Positions 33,020-42,709 of a stretch of 64,000 nucleotides of DNA are shown one piece after another (the first letter of the stretch is position 1; each line of letters begins with the position of its first letter). The position numbers and the translations under genes are program-made. The notes beneath the pieces were generated by a model. It saw only the letters and a program-made list of their open reading frames with translations, was not told the origin of the DNA and ran no database searches. Source of the DNA: Afifella pfennigii DSM 17143 (lineage in GTDB: Bacteria > Pseudomonadota > Alphaproteobacteria > Rhizobiales > Afifellaceae); the NCBI RefSeq assembly GCF_000688515.1, contig NZ_JHZK01000015.1, positions 1 through 64,000 on the forward strand, given 5' to 3'.

Positions 33020-34738
33020 ATGGCTCCGGCAACACACCATCCCTCGCCGCTGATCGGCGCGCCTGCGCGCCTGCCGGGCATGGCCGGGCTCATCGTGGTG
33101 ATCGCCGCGCTGTTTCTCTTCCTGCCGGGCATTTCGGTTCTGCCGCCGATCGACCGCGACGAGGCGCGCTACGTCCAGGCGACGAAGCAGATGCACGAGA
33201 GCGGCGACTATATCGACATCCGCTTCCAGGACGAGCCCCGCCACAAGAAGCCCGTCGGCATCTACTGGCTGCAGGCGGCGGCCACCGCGCCCTTCGGCGG
33301 CGCCGAGGCGCCGATATGGGCCTACCGCCTGCCTTCGCTCGCCGGCGCCGTGGCGGCCGCGCTCGCCACCTATCTGGCCGGCCTTGCGCTCTTCGGCGCC
33401 CGTGCCGCCTTCGCCGGCGCGCTTCTGATGGTCTCCACCATCCTGATGACCGTGGAGGCGCGTCTGGCCAAGACGGATGCGGTGCTGCTGGCTCTCACCG
33501 TCTTCGCCATCGCCGTTCTGGCGAGGGCCTGGATGGAGGGCCGGCAAGAGCCGGGCGCTTCGGCTCGCTGGCTGGCGCCGCCGCCGCCGACGCCGCTTTC
33601 GCGCCCGCTCGCCCTCGGCTTCTGGGCCGCGCTCGGCGCCGGCATCCTCATCAAGGGCCCCGTCATCGTCATGGTGGTGGGGCTGACGCTTGTCGCCCTT
33701 CTTCTCGCCTCGCGCTCGCTGGCGGTCCTGAAAAGGCTGTGGCCGTTGCAGGGCCTCCTCCTCATGCTGGCGATCGCCGTTCCCTGGTTCGTCGCCATCG
33801 CCATTCGTTCGGAAGGCGCCTTCTTCACCGCCTCGCTCGGCCAGGACATGCTCGCCAAGGTGGCGAGCGGCCAGGAGAGCCACGGCGCGCCGCCCGGCAC
33901 CTATCTGGCGCTGTTCTTCGCCACCTCCTGGCCGTTGGCGCCCTTCACCATCCTCGCCGCGCCCTTTCTGCTTTTCGCCTGGCGCCGGCCCGCCGTCTTC
34001 TTCGCCCTCGCCTGGCTGGTGCCGAGCTGGCTCGTCTTCGAGGCCGTGCCGACCAAGCTGCCGCATTACGTCCTGCCGCTCTATCCCGCCCTGGCGCTGT
34101 TGACGGCCGCCGCCATCGAGGAGGGCTTTCTGGTGGCCCGGCGCGCCTGGCGCTATGTCGCCGGCTTCCTTCTGGCGGCGGTGCCGGTCGTCGTCGCCAT
34201 CGGCGTCATCGCCCTGCCGCTCTATCTGGAGAAGCGGCTGCCGGCCGGTACCGATCTCGCCGGCATCGGCGCCGCCGTTCTCGGCATCCTCGGCGCGCGC
34301 GCCATTCTTGCCGAGCGCGAGGAGCGCGCCATCGTCCTGTCGGTTTTCGCGGCCGCGCTGATGTATCTCGGCGCCCTCCAGCTCGGCTTTCCCACGCTCG
34401 ATGCCATCCGCGTCTCCGAGCGCGCCGTCGCCGCGGCGCAGGAGGCGGCGCCATGCGAGGCGCCGCGCCTTGCCGCGACCGGCTATACCGAGCCGAGCCT
34501 CGTCTTCTTCGCCGGCACCGATACGCTGCTCGCCCCGCCGGCCGACCTTGCCGCCTTCCTTGCCGAGGAAGGCTGCCGCCTCGCCCTGGTGGAGGCGCGC
34601 CAGGAGCCGGCCTTCCTTGCTGCGGCGGCTGAGAACGGCATTGCCGTGGAGCGCGGCGAGGCCGTTTCCGGCTTCAACTACTCGCGCGGCCAGAGCGTCA
34701 CGCTCGCCGTCTACCAGCGCCAGCCGGAGGCCCGATGA
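33020..34738 (+). CDS. ArnT-type glycosyltransferase (GT83 family) membrane protein
   Basis: 572 aa, about 11-12 TM helices followed by a soluble C-terminus. The first periplasmic loop has PPIDRDEARYVQATKQMHES (catalytic-loop DE motif) and RFQDEPRHKKPVGIYWLQA, as in ArnT, which moves a sugar from an undecaprenyl-phosphate carrier to lipid A. VEARLAKTDAVLLAL and ILIKGPVIVMVVG are further family segments. First gene of a four-gene operon with overlapping starts and stops; the GT2 gene would make the lipid-linked donor. Sugar and acceptor are not known. Confidence 0.85.
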   Translation: MAPATHHPSPLIGAPARLPGMAGLIVVIAALFLFLPGISVLPPIDRDEARYVQATKQMHESGDYIDIRFQDEPRHKKPVGIYWLQAAATAPFGGAEAPIWAYRLPSLAGAVAAALATYLAGLALFGARAAFAGALLMVSTILMTVEARLAKTDAVLLALTVFAIAVLARAWMEGRQEPGASARWLAPPPPTPLSRPLALGFWAALGAGILIKGPVIVMVVGLTLVALLLASRSLAVLKRLWPLQGLLLMLAIAVPWFVAIAIRSEGAFFTASLGQDMLAKVASGQESHGAPPGTYLALFFATSWPLAPFTILAAPFLLFAWRRPAVFFALAWLVPSWLVFEAVPTKLPHYVLPLYPALALLTAAAIEEGFLVARRAWRYVAGFLLAAVPVVVAIGVIALPLYLEKRLPAGTDLAGIGAAVLGILGARAILAEREERAIVLSVFAAALMYLGALQLGFPTLDAIRVSERAVAAAQEAAPCEAPRLAATGYTEPSLVFFAGTDTLLAPPADLAAFLAEEGCRLALVEARQEPAFLAAAAENGIAVERGEAVSGFNYSRGQSVTLAVYQRQPEAR

Positions 34739-35556
34739 TCCGACCCACCGAGGGCTGGAACGAGGCCGCCAGGTCCACCTTCCGGCGCGGGCGCGAGCGG
34801 GCCTTTCACGTCTCGCGCTTCGTGGCGCGGCGCCGGCGCGACGAGCGCCTGAAGCCGCTGCAGGTGACCCCGCTTACCGTCTTCAACCTCGCCATCCTCC
34901 TGGCGAGCCTTCTGCTTCTCGTCTTCGTCCTCGCCGATCCTTATCTCGTCGCCTTCCAGGCCAATATGCAGCCGGAAGTGCGGGGCTTCCTCGTCTTCGT
35001 CACCGATCTCGGCAAGTCGGACTGGATGCTCTTTGCCGCCGGCGGCTTCCTCGTCTTCCAGCTCTTCCGCGACGTCTCGTTCTACGGCTTGCGCCAGCGC
35101 GCCGCCATCCTGCGGGCCTCCGCCGCCGCCGCCTATGTCTTCGTCGCCGTGGGGGCGACGGGGCTTTTGGCCCTCGTCCTGAAATACGGTATCGGCCGCG
35201 CCCGTCCGCGCCATTTCGAGGCGGAGGGCGTGGCCGCCTTCCATCCCTTCTCCACGGAGGCGAGCTGGGCGAGCTTTCCCTCCGGCCACGCCACCAACGT
35301 TGCCGCCCTCGCCATGGCCCTGGCGCTGCTTTTTCCCAAGGCGCGCATCGCCGTCCTGGTCTTCGCCTTCTGGATCGCCGTCAGCCGGCTTGCGACGCGC
35401 TCGCATTATCCGACCGACGTCATCGCCGGCTTCATCCTCGGCTGCGCCGGCGCCTGGCTGACGGCGCGCCTTTTCGCCAAATGGCGGCTGGTCTTCCGCC
35501 TGGATCGCGACGGCAGGCTCCGTCGGCGCCGCATTGCAGAAAGCGACAGGATATGA
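34735..35556 (+). CDS. PAP2 family membrane phosphatase (LpxE/LpxF-like)
   Basis: 273 aa, six TM helices. All three type-2 phosphatidic acid phosphatase motifs are intact: KYGIGRARP (K-x6-RP), FPSGH and SRLATRSHYPTD (SR-x5-H-x3-D). These act on lipid phosphates at the periplasmic face: lipid A 1- or 4'-phosphate, undecaprenyl pyrophosphate or phosphatidyl phosphates. The context with ArnT-like and LAB_N proteins favours lipid A. Start overlaps the previous stop (ATGA), and its stop overlaps the next start. Confidence 0.88.
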   Translation: MIRPTEGWNEAARSTFRRGRERAFHVSRFVARRRRDERLKPLQVTPLTVFNLAILLASLLLLVFVLADPYLVAFQANMQPEVRGFLVFVTDLGKSDWMLFAAGGFLVFQLFRDVSFYGLRQRAAILRASAAAAYVFVAVGATGLLALVLKYGIGRARPRHFEAEGVAAFHPFSTEASWASFPSGHATNVAALAMALALLFPKARIAVLVFAFWIAVSRLATRSHYPTDVIAGFILGCAGAWLTARLFAKWRLVFRLDRDGRLRRRRIAESDRI

Positions 35557-36305
35557 ATGTGAGCCAAACAAAGACGCCGCCGGATATCTCCGTCGTCGTG
35601 CCGTGCCGCGACGAGGCCGGCAATATCGGCGGCCTCATCGACGAAATCGCCGCCGCGCTTGCCGGCCGCGCCTTCGAGATCCTCATCGTCGACGACGGCT
35701 CGCGCGACGCCACCGGCGAGACGGTGCGCGCCAAGCATCGAACGCTTCCTGCCGTTCGCCTCCTGCGCCACGATGTCAGCGCCGGCCAGAGCGCGGCCAT
35801 CCGCACCGGGCTGCAAGCGTCCCGCGGCGCCGTCCTCGTCACGCTCGACGGCGACGGGCAGAACGACCCCGCCTACATCCCCGCGCTGCTTGAGGCGCTG
35901 GAGGCCGGCGGTGAGGAAACGGCGCTCGCCGCGGGCCAGCGCCTCGGCCGCAAGGCGAGCTTTGCCAAGCGCTACGGCTCGCGCATCGCCAATTGGGCGC
36001 GGCGCAGCATGCTCGACGACCGGGTCCGCGACACCGGCTGCGGCCTGAAGGCGATCCGCCGCGCCGTCTTCCTGCGCCTGCCTTATTTCGACGGCTGGCA
36101 CCGTTTTCTGCCCGCCCTGGTGCGCCGGGAAGGCTTTGACGTGGCGCTCGTTGATGTCGTCGACCGCGAGCGCCGGCACGGTACGTCGAAATACGGCATC
36201 TTCGATCGCCTATGGGTCGGCATCGCCGACCTCTTCGGCGTCTGGTGGCTGGCAAGGCGCCGGCGGGTGCGTCCGCAGATCAGCGAGGAGCGAATGGATG
36301 GCTGA
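35553..36305 (+). CDS. GT2 family polyprenyl-phosphate sugar transferase (DPM1-type)
   Basis: 250 aa. ISVVVPCRDEAGNIGGLIDEI, EILIVDDGSRDATGE (nucleotide and metal site DD), VLVTLDGDGQNDPAYI (catalytic DxD-like), DTGCGLKAIRR and RRHGTSKYGIFDR are typical of dolichol/undecaprenyl-phosphate glycosyltransferases. It lacks the two C-terminal TM helices of the GtrB/ArnC type, so it is DPM1-like and probably membrane-associated through a partner. ATG 35553 overlaps the PAP2 stop. It likely makes the lipid-phosphate sugar used by the ArnT-type enzyme. Confidence 0.87.
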   Translation: MNVSQTKTPPDISVVVPCRDEAGNIGGLIDEIAAALAGRAFEILIVDDGSRDATGETVRAKHRTLPAVRLLRHDVSAGQSAAIRTGLQASRGAVLVTLDGDGQNDPAYIPALLEALEAGGEETALAAGQRLGRKASFAKRYGSRIANWARRSMLDDRVRDTGCGLKAIRRAVFLRLPYFDGWHRFLPALVRREGFDVALVDVVDRERRHGTSKYGIFDRLWVGIADLFGVWWLARRRRVRPQISEERMDG

Positions 36306-36618
36306 ACTCTGGAACTGGATCGAGCGGGTCTTCATCGACCAGTTCAGCCTATGGATCGTGCTCGGCTTCGTGGCGCAGTTCATGTTCATGATGCGCTTTC
36401 TCATCCAGTGGCTGGCGAGCGAGCGGGCGGGGCGGTCCGTCGTGCCGGTCGCCTTCTGGTTCTTCTCCGTCGGCGGCGGCTTTCTCCTCTTCATCTACGC
36501 CATCCACCGCCAGGACCCGGTCTTCATCCTCGGCCAGGGGCTGGGCCTCTTCATCTACGGGCGCAACCTCTGGCTCATCTTCAAAGAGCACCGCTCGGCG
36601 CTGGAAAAGACCGACTGA
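36298..36618 (+). CDS. LAB_N (lipid A biosynthesis N-terminal domain) small membrane protein
   Basis: 106 aa, three TM helices. FIDQFSLWIVLGFVAQFMFM, MRFLIQWLASERAGRSVVPV, FWFFSVGGGFLLFIYAIHRQ and GQGLGLFIYGRNLWLIFKEH define the LAB_N domain, found fused to some LpxB proteins and as a stand-alone partner of GT2 enzymes. ATG 36298 overlaps the end of the GT2 gene by 8 bp, which suggests the two act as one unit, perhaps anchoring the TM-less GT2. From memory, a Rhizobium pair (RgtE/RgtF) that makes a polyprenyl-phosphate galacturonate donor has a similar make-up. Confidence 0.85.
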   Translation: MAELWNWIERVFIDQFSLWIVLGFVAQFMFMMRFLIQWLASERAGRSVVPVAFWFFSVGGGFLLFIYAIHRQDPVFILGQGLGLFIYGRNLWLIFKEHRSALEKTD

Positions 36619-36633
36619 GGCCCGCCGGCCTCA
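36616..36633. terminator. hairpin between convergent operons
   Basis: TGAGGCC-CGCC-GGCCTCA: a 7-bp perfect stem that begins at the LAB_N stop codon and lies 5 bp from the metC stop on the other strand. Symmetric, so it could serve both directions; no T-run either side. Confidence 0.45.
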
Positions 36634-36637
36634 TCCC

Positions 36638-37825
36638 TCAGCCGATGGCGGCGAAGGCCGCCTCAAGATCGGCGATCTGATCGGCGACGTCCTCCAGGCC
36701 GATATGCAGGCGGATGACCGGGCCGCCCGGCCAGGGGCGCACCGTGCGCGCTGCCGAAAGCTCGCCGTAGGAGGCAAGGCTCTCAAAGCCGCCCCAGGAA
36801 TAGCCGAGGCCGAAGAGACGGAGGCCGTCGAGGAAGCGCTCGGCGGCAGCCTCGTCCCCCTTGAGCTCGAAGGCGAACAGGCCGGTGGAGCGGCCGAAGA
36901 AGCGCTGCCAGTTGGCATGGCCCGGACAGGAGGAGAGGGCAGGGTGCAGCACCCGCGCCACCTCCGGCCGGCCGGCCAGCCAATGGGCGACTTCCAGGGC
37001 CTGCTTCTCGTGCTGCTCGATGCGCACCTTCATCGTGCGCATGCCGCGCATGGCGAGATAGATTTCGTCGGGGCCGGCCTGAATGCCGAGTTCGGTATGG
37101 GTGCGCGAAAGCCGGGCGGCGTGGCGCTCATTGGCGCTGACGGAGCCGAGGAGAAGATCGGCGTGGCCGCCGACATATTTGGTGCTCGCCTGGATGGAGA
37201 AGTCGAAGCCATGCGCGATCGGCCGGTAGATGAGCGGCGTCGCCCAGGTGTTGTCGATCATGGTGATGGCGCCGGCAGCGCGTGCCGCGTTGAGGATTTC
37301 CTGCAAATCCGGCGTCTCGAAGGTGATGGAGCCCGGCGCCTCGGCGAAGACGGCGTTCGCGCCGTTCTTCAGCGCTTCCTTCAGGCCCGACAGATCCATC
37401 GGGTCGTAATAGGTCGTGCCCATGCCGAGCCGCTTCAGCGTTCCCTCGCAGAAGCGCCGCGTCGGCCCGTAGACATTGTCCGGCACCAGGATTTCCTCGC
37501 CCGCCGAGACGCCGGCGAGGATGGCGAGCGAGACCGCCGCGAGCCCGGAGGGTACCAGAACCGTGGCCGCGGCGCCTTCCAGCTCCGACCAGGCCGTGTT
37601 CATCGCTTCGATCGTCGGCGTGTTCGTCAGCCCGTAGGAATAGCGGCTGGTGCGCCGATGCTTCATCTCGTCTGCGGAGGCGAAAAGGACGGTGGAGGCG
37701 CGCACCAGCGGCGGGTTCACAAAGCCATGGAAATCTGCGGGCCGACGCCCGCCATGGGTGAGGATTGTCGCCGCCTTGCGCGGTTTCTCGCCAGGGTTGC
37801 GCCCGTCCTCGTGCTTTGAGCTCAT
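36638..37825 (-). CDS. metC: cystathionine beta-lyase-type PLP enzyme
   Basis: 395 aa, Cys/Met metabolism PLP family. Seen: NPPLVRASTVLFAS, SRYSYGLTNTPTIEAMNTA, LVPSGLAAVSLAIL (PLP phosphate site), IDNTWATPLIYRPIAHG and the PLP lysine in FSIQASTKYVGGHADLLLG. The YSYGLTNTPT segment and AQ-less STKY variant match the alphaproteobacterial MetC group, which splits cystathionine to homocysteine, pyruvate and ammonia. ATG 37825 has GGAG at 6 nt; a GTG at 37840 is in frame. Divergent from aapJ. Confidence 0.85.
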   Translation of the reverse strand: MSSKHEDGRNPGEKPRKAATILTHGGRRPADFHGFVNPPLVRASTVLFASADEMKHRRTSRYSYGLTNTPTIEAMNTAWSELEGAAATVLVPSGLAAVSLAILAGVSAGEEILVPDNVYGPTRRFCEGTLKRLGMGTTYYDPMDLSGLKEALKNGANAVFAEAPGSITFETPDLQEILNAARAAGAITMIDNTWATPLIYRPIAHGFDFSIQASTKYVGGHADLLLGSVSANERHAARLSRTHTELGIQAGPDEIYLAMRGMRTMKVRIEQHEKQALEVAHWLAGRPEVARVLHPALSSCPGHANWQRFFGRSTGLFAFELKGDEAAAERFLDGLRLFGLGYSWGGFESLASYGELSAARTVRPWPGGPVIRLHIGLEDVADQIADLEAAFAAIG

Positions 37826-38068
37826 CGAATTCTCCGCCACATGTCGTTGCCTTTCATGGATTTAGAGCCTGTGATCAAGACGATAGTCGAACGCGGCCAG
37901 GGGCGTCACAGTCTTGACCGAAGCCTTGAGATAGCTTTCGATGGCCGCACGGACGGGGTCGCGTCAAGCAGCGTCTGGCAGGGAAAAGGTGAGGCGGACA
38001 AACTTGCTTTGGTTGGACGATGCCGCACCACCGTTCGAGAAGTAACCGGTGAACAGGAAAATCGTCAC

Positions 38069-39085
38069 ATGAAAAAACCTATTCTACCGCTCCTTGCTGG
38101 GGCGGCCTTCGCACTGACGGCCGCTTCAGCTTCGGCAGCGACGCTTGATGACATCAAGGCGAAGGGAACGCTCCAGTGCGGCGTGAGCCAGGGCCTGCCT
38201 GGCTTCTCCAACCCCGATGCGCAGGGCAACTGGTCCGGCATCGACGTCGATACCTGCAAGGCGATCGCCGCGGCGGTTTTCGGCGACGCCTCCAAGGCGG
38301 CCTTCACGCCGCTCTCGGCCAAGGAGCGCTTCACGGCCTTGCAGTCCGGCGAGGTGGATGTGCTGACCCGCAACACCACCTGGACCATGACCCGCGACAC
38401 CGATCTCGGCCTCAACTTCACGGGCGTCAACTACTATGACGGCCAGGGCTTCATGGTGCGCAAGGATCTCGGCGTATCCTCCGCTCTTGAGCTTTCCGGC
38501 GCCAGCGTGTGCACCAACACCGGCACGACCACCGAGCTCAACCTGGCGGATTATTTCCGCAAGAGCGACATGGATTACGAGGTCGTCGCCTTTGAGAAGG
38601 CCGACGAGGTCGTCGCCGCCTACGATGCCGGCCGTTGCGACGTCTACACCACCGACGCTTCCGGCCTTTACGCGCAGCGCCTGAAGCTCGCCAATCCGGA
38701 CGATCATATGATCCTGCCGGAGATCATCTCCAAGGAGCCGCTCGGCCCGGTCGTCCGCCAGGGCGACGATCAGTGGTTCAACGTCGTCAAATGGACGCTG
38801 TTTGCCCTCGTCAATGCCGAGGAGCTCGGCGTCAACCAGGAGAATGTCGAGGAGATGAAGGATTCCGACAACCCGGCCATCAAGCGGCTGCTGGGTACGG
38901 AAGGCTCGTTCGGCGAATCCATCGGCCTGTCTTCGGACTGGGCGGTGAGCGCCATCAAGGCGGTCGGCAATTACGGCGAGATGTTTGAGCGCAATGTCGG
39001 GCCGGACACCGAGCTCGGCATCGACCGAGGCCTGAACCGGCTTTGGACGGACGGCGGCATTCAGTACGCACCGCCCGTACGCTGA
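38069..39085 (+). CDS. aapJ: general L-amino acid ABC transporter binding protein AapJ
   Basis: 338 aa. Signal peptide MKKPILPLLAGAAFALTAAS then ASAATLDD; the mature start ATLDDIKAKGTLQCGVSQGL, GIDVDTCKAIAAAVFGD, RNTTWTMTRDTDLGLNFTGV and ISKEPLGPVVRQGDDQWFN are distinctive for AapJ/BztA. The Cys pair (CGV and CKA) is conserved. The protein binds a wide range of L-amino acids. ATG 38069 follows an AGGAAA site; the longer frame to 37841 is rejected because it precedes the signal peptide. A terminator-like hairpin separates it from aapQ. Confidence 0.95.
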   Translation: MKKPILPLLAGAAFALTAASASAATLDDIKAKGTLQCGVSQGLPGFSNPDAQGNWSGIDVDTCKAIAAAVFGDASKAAFTPLSAKERFTALQSGEVDVLTRNTTWTMTRDTDLGLNFTGVNYYDGQGFMVRKDLGVSSALELSGASVCTNTGTTTELNLADYFRKSDMDYEVVAFEKADEVVAAYDAGRCDVYTTDASGLYAQRLKLANPDDHMILPEIISKEPLGPVVRQGDDQWFNVVKWTLFALVNAEELGVNQENVEEMKDSDNPAIKRLLGTEGSFGESIGLSSDWAVSAIKAVGNYGEMFERNVGPDTELGIDRGLNRLWTDGGIQYAPPVR

Positions 39086-39095
39086 TGGGAGTTCC

Positions 39096-39126
39096 AGCCC
39101 GGCCGGCTCATCCGGCCGGGCTTTTT
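39096..39126 (+). terminator. attenuating terminator between aapJ and aapQ
   Basis: GCCCGGCCGG (39097-39106), loop CTCAT, CCGGCCGGGC (39112-39121), then TTTTT (39122-39126). This is a full rho-independent terminator structure just after the aapJ stop. Partial read-through would give much more binding protein than permease. Confidence 0.85.
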
Positions 39127-39188
39127 GCTGGCGTGTCGCCGCGCCCAAGATGGCGAGCGCCGGCACCTAACATGCAAGCCGAGGGGAC

Positions 39189-40400
39189 ATGGCTGTTCAG
39201 GATGCATTGCCGGGCCGCGTAGGCTCGGGCGGCAACGCTGTGCTCAACGACCAGCGCGTGCGGGGAGTGATCTTCCAGGTCCTCCTCATCGTTGCCATCG
39301 TCAGTTTCGCCTGGTGGATTATCCACAACACGGCCGTCAATCTGCGCGCCCAGGGCATTGAGTTCGGCTTCGACATCATGCTCGATTCAGCCGGCTTTCA
39401 GATCAACCAGACGCTGATCGACTATCAGGAGACCTCCTCTTACGTGCGGGTCTATTTCGTCGGCCTGTTCAACACGCTCCTGGTCTCCCTGATCGGCATC
39501 ATCATGGCGACGATCATCGGCTTCGTCGTCGGCATCGCGCGTCTTTCCAATAACTGGATCGTTGCCAAGGCCGCCTACGTCTACATCGAGGTGCTGCGCA
39601 ACATCCCGCTGCTCCTGCAGATTTTCATCTGGTATTTCGCCGTCCTGCGGCTGTTGCCGCCCAAGCGGGAGGCGATCGACCTCGGCCCGCTGGGGCTTCT
39701 CAACATCGCCGGCTGGTATGCGCCGAGCCCGGTTTTCGGGCCCGGCTTCGACTTCGTCGTCGGGGCCATCCTCCTCGGCCTCGCCGCCTCGTTCCTCATT
39801 CGCGCCTGGGCCCGTCGGCGGCAGATGGCGACGGGCGAGCGGTTTCCCGTCTTCTGGACGGCGCTTGCCCTCGTCGTGGCGGTGCCGATCGTGGTCTATT
39901 TCCTCGCCGATGCGCTGACGAAGGGCGCGCCGCTGACGATGGAATACGCGACCCAGGGCAATTTCGGCCCGCGCGGCGGCACCCGCATCTTTCCCGAATT
40001 CATCGGCCTTCTCTTCGCGCTCTCCTTCTACACGGCCTCCTTCATCGCCGAGATCGTGCGCGCCGGCATCCTTGCCGTGCCGCACGGGCAGACGGAAGCC
40101 TCGTTCTCGCTCGGCCTGAGGCCCGGCCACACGCTGCGCCTCGTCGTCATTCCGCAGGCGCTGAGGGTGATCATCCCGCCGCTCACCAGCCAGTATCTGA
40201 ACCTGACGAAGAACTCCTCCCTGGCGGTGGCGATCGCCTATCCCGATCTCGTCTCGGTCTTCGCCGGCACCGCCCTCAACCAGACCGGCCGGGCGGTGGA
40301 GTTCATTCTCATCACCATGGCGACCTATCTGGCGATTTCGCTCGTCACCTCGGCCTTCATGAACTGGTACAACAGCCGCGTCGCCCTGGTGGAGAGATAA
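39189..40400 (+). CDS. aapQ: general L-amino acid ABC transporter permease AapQ
   Basis: 403 aa, longer than ordinary polar amino-acid permeases because of the inserts typical of AapQ/BztB. Seen: [52 protein letters not shown], the inserted [19 protein letters not shown] stretch, then the EAA loop region [20 protein letters not shown] and [17 protein letters not shown]. Forms a heteromeric channel with AapM, one base after this gene. Confidence 0.94.
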   Translation: MAVQDALPGRVGSGGNAVLNDQRVRGVIFQVLLIVAIVSFAWWIIHNTAVNLRAQGIEFGFDIMLDSAGFQINQTLIDYQETSSYVRVYFVGLFNTLLVSLIGIIMATIIGFVVGIARLSNNWIVAKAAYVYIEVLRNIPLLLQIFIWYFAVLRLLPPKREAIDLGPLGLLNIAGWYAPSPVFGPGFDFVVGAILLGLAASFLIRAWARRRQMATGERFPVFWTALALVVAVPIVVYFLADALTKGAPLTMEYATQGNFGPRGGTRIFPEFIGLLFALSFYTASFIAEIVRAGILAVPHGQTEASFSLGLRPGHTLRLVVIPQALRVIIPPLTSQYLNLTKNSSLAVAIAYPDLVSVFAGTALNQTGRAVEFILITMATYLAISLVTSAFMNWYNSRVALVER

Positions 40401-40401
40401 G

Positions 40402-41787
40402 ATGTCCGACATCCAGGCCGAATCCGATCTCACCTATGTCCGCGAGGAGATGCTGGCGGAGGCGCCGCCGCCGGTGCGCGACAAGGGCGCCGTGGCGTGG
40501 CTGCGCAAGAATCTCTTCTCTTCCTGGCTCAACGGGGCGATGACGGTCCTTGCGCTCTACGTCATCTGGGTCATCGTCCCGCCGCTTCTGAATTTCGCCT
40601 TCTTCGACGCGGTTTGGGAGGGGGCGAGCCGCGAGGCATGCGCCACCCAGCAGCAGGGCGGCGTCCAGCCGAACGGCTGGTTCGGCGCCTGCTGGCCCTA
40701 TATCGGCGACTACTTCGCCCAGTTCGTCTACGGGCGCTATCCGATCGACCAGCGCTGGCGCGTCGACATCGTCTTCGCCCTCTTCGTCATCGGCCTGGTG
40801 CCGCTTTTGATCCCCTCCGCGCCCGCCAAAGGCCCCAACATCGTCTATATGGCGGTCATCTTTCCCGTCGTTGCCTTGCTTCTCCTTTCCGGCGGCGATT
40901 TTGAGTACGGTTCGTTCATCGGCATCGGAGAGGCGCTGGCCTCGGCCGCATATGACGCCGGCTTCTGGATCGATTATGCGCTTCTGGCGCTGGTATTCCT
41001 CGGCTTGGCCTTCGCCTGGGCGAAAGCCACCGGAGCGCATGCGCTGGAGCCGATCAAGCTCGTCCTGGTGATAATGGCGGCGCTTGCCGTTCTTCTCTTC
41101 CTCCTCGGTTTCGACTTCGGCCTGGAATCGGTCCCGACCTCGGTCTGGGGCGGCCTGCTGGTCACGCTGGTCATCGCCGTCACCGGCATCGCCGCCTCGC
41201 TGCCGCTCGGCATCCTTCTCGCTCTCGGCCGGCGCTCCGACATGCCGATCGTGCGCTTCGTCTGTGTCGTCTTCATCGAGTTCTGGCGCGGCGTGCCCTT
41301 GATCACTGTCCTGTTCATGTCCTCCGTGATGCTGCCGCTCTTCCTTCCCGAGGGCGTCTCCTTCGACAAGCTCTTAAGGGCGCTCATCGGCGTCGCGCTC
41401 TTCTCCGCCGCCTATATGGCGGAAGTGGTGCGCGGCGGTCTGCAGGCGATCCCGAAAGGCCAGTACGAGGGCGCCGACGCGGTGGGGCTCGCCTATTGGC
41501 AGAAGATGCGCCTCATCATCCTGCCGCAGGCGCTGACCCTCGTCATTCCGGGCATCGTCAACACCTTCATCGGCCTGTTCAAGGATACGACGCTCGTTCT
41601 CATCATCGGCCTGTTCGACTTTCTCGGCCAGATCCAGTCGAGCTTCACCGATCCGAGCTGGGCGACGCCCGTCCAGGCGGTCACCGCCTATCTCTTCGCC
41701 GCCTTCGTCTACTGGGTCTTCTGCTTCGCCATGTCCCGCTATTCGATCTTCACCGAGAACCGCCTGCGGGCGGGCCATCAGCGCTAG
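40402..41787 (+). CDS. aapM: general L-amino acid ABC transporter permease AapM
   Basis: 461 aa. The N-terminal part carries extra TM helices ([34 protein letters not shown]) usual for AapM/BztC. The transport domain has [80 protein letters not shown] and [15 protein letters not shown]. Start ATG lies 1 bp after the aapQ stop. Confidence 0.94.
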   Translation: MSDIQAESDLTYVREEMLAEAPPPVRDKGAVAWLRKNLFSSWLNGAMTVLALYVIWVIVPPLLNFAFFDAVWEGASREACATQQQGGVQPNGWFGACWPYIGDYFAQFVYGRYPIDQRWRVDIVFALFVIGLVPLLIPSAPAKGPNIVYMAVIFPVVALLLLSGGDFEYGSFIGIGEALASAAYDAGFWIDYALLALVFLGLAFAWAKATGAHALEPIKLVLVIMAALAVLLFLLGFDFGLESVPTSVWGGLLVTLVIAVTGIAASLPLGILLALGRRSDMPIVRFVCVVFIEFWRGVPLITVLFMSSVMLPLFLPEGVSFDKLLRALIGVALFSAAYMAEVVRGGLQAIPKGQYEGADAVGLAYWQKMRLIILPQALTLVIPGIVNTFIGLFKDTTLVLIIGLFDFLGQIQSSFTDPSWATPVQAVTAYLFAAFVYWVFCFAMSRYSIFTENRLRAGHQR

Positions 41788-41798
41788 GAAACACCCCG

Positions 41799-42590
<792 letters not shown>

Positions 42591-42595
42591 CCGGC

Positions 42596-42635
42596 CGCGG
42601 GCCGCGACGCGCCTCCGCCGGCGCCGCGGCCCGCG
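42596..42635 (+). terminator. GC hairpin downstream of aapP
   Basis: CGCGGGCCGCG (42596-42606) and CGCGGCCCGCG (42625-42635) pair over 11 bp with an 18-nt loop, starting 6 bp after the aapP stop. No T-run follows, so it may need Rho or act as a 3' stabiliser. A lone TAGAGCG motif like the ends of the 30.8-kb repeat follows at 42641. Confidence 0.4.
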
Positions 42636-42709
42636 ACGCCTAGAGCGATTCTTGCCCTTTCCGCTCGCTCGGCGCACAATCGGGCGTTGCAGCTTGCGGA
42701 GGGTAAGCC

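Noticed and set aside
33020-36618. Naming the operon genes arnT, lpxE, rgtE and rgtF
   Set aside because: Fold families are clear but sugar, acceptor and phosphate position cannot be read from sequence.
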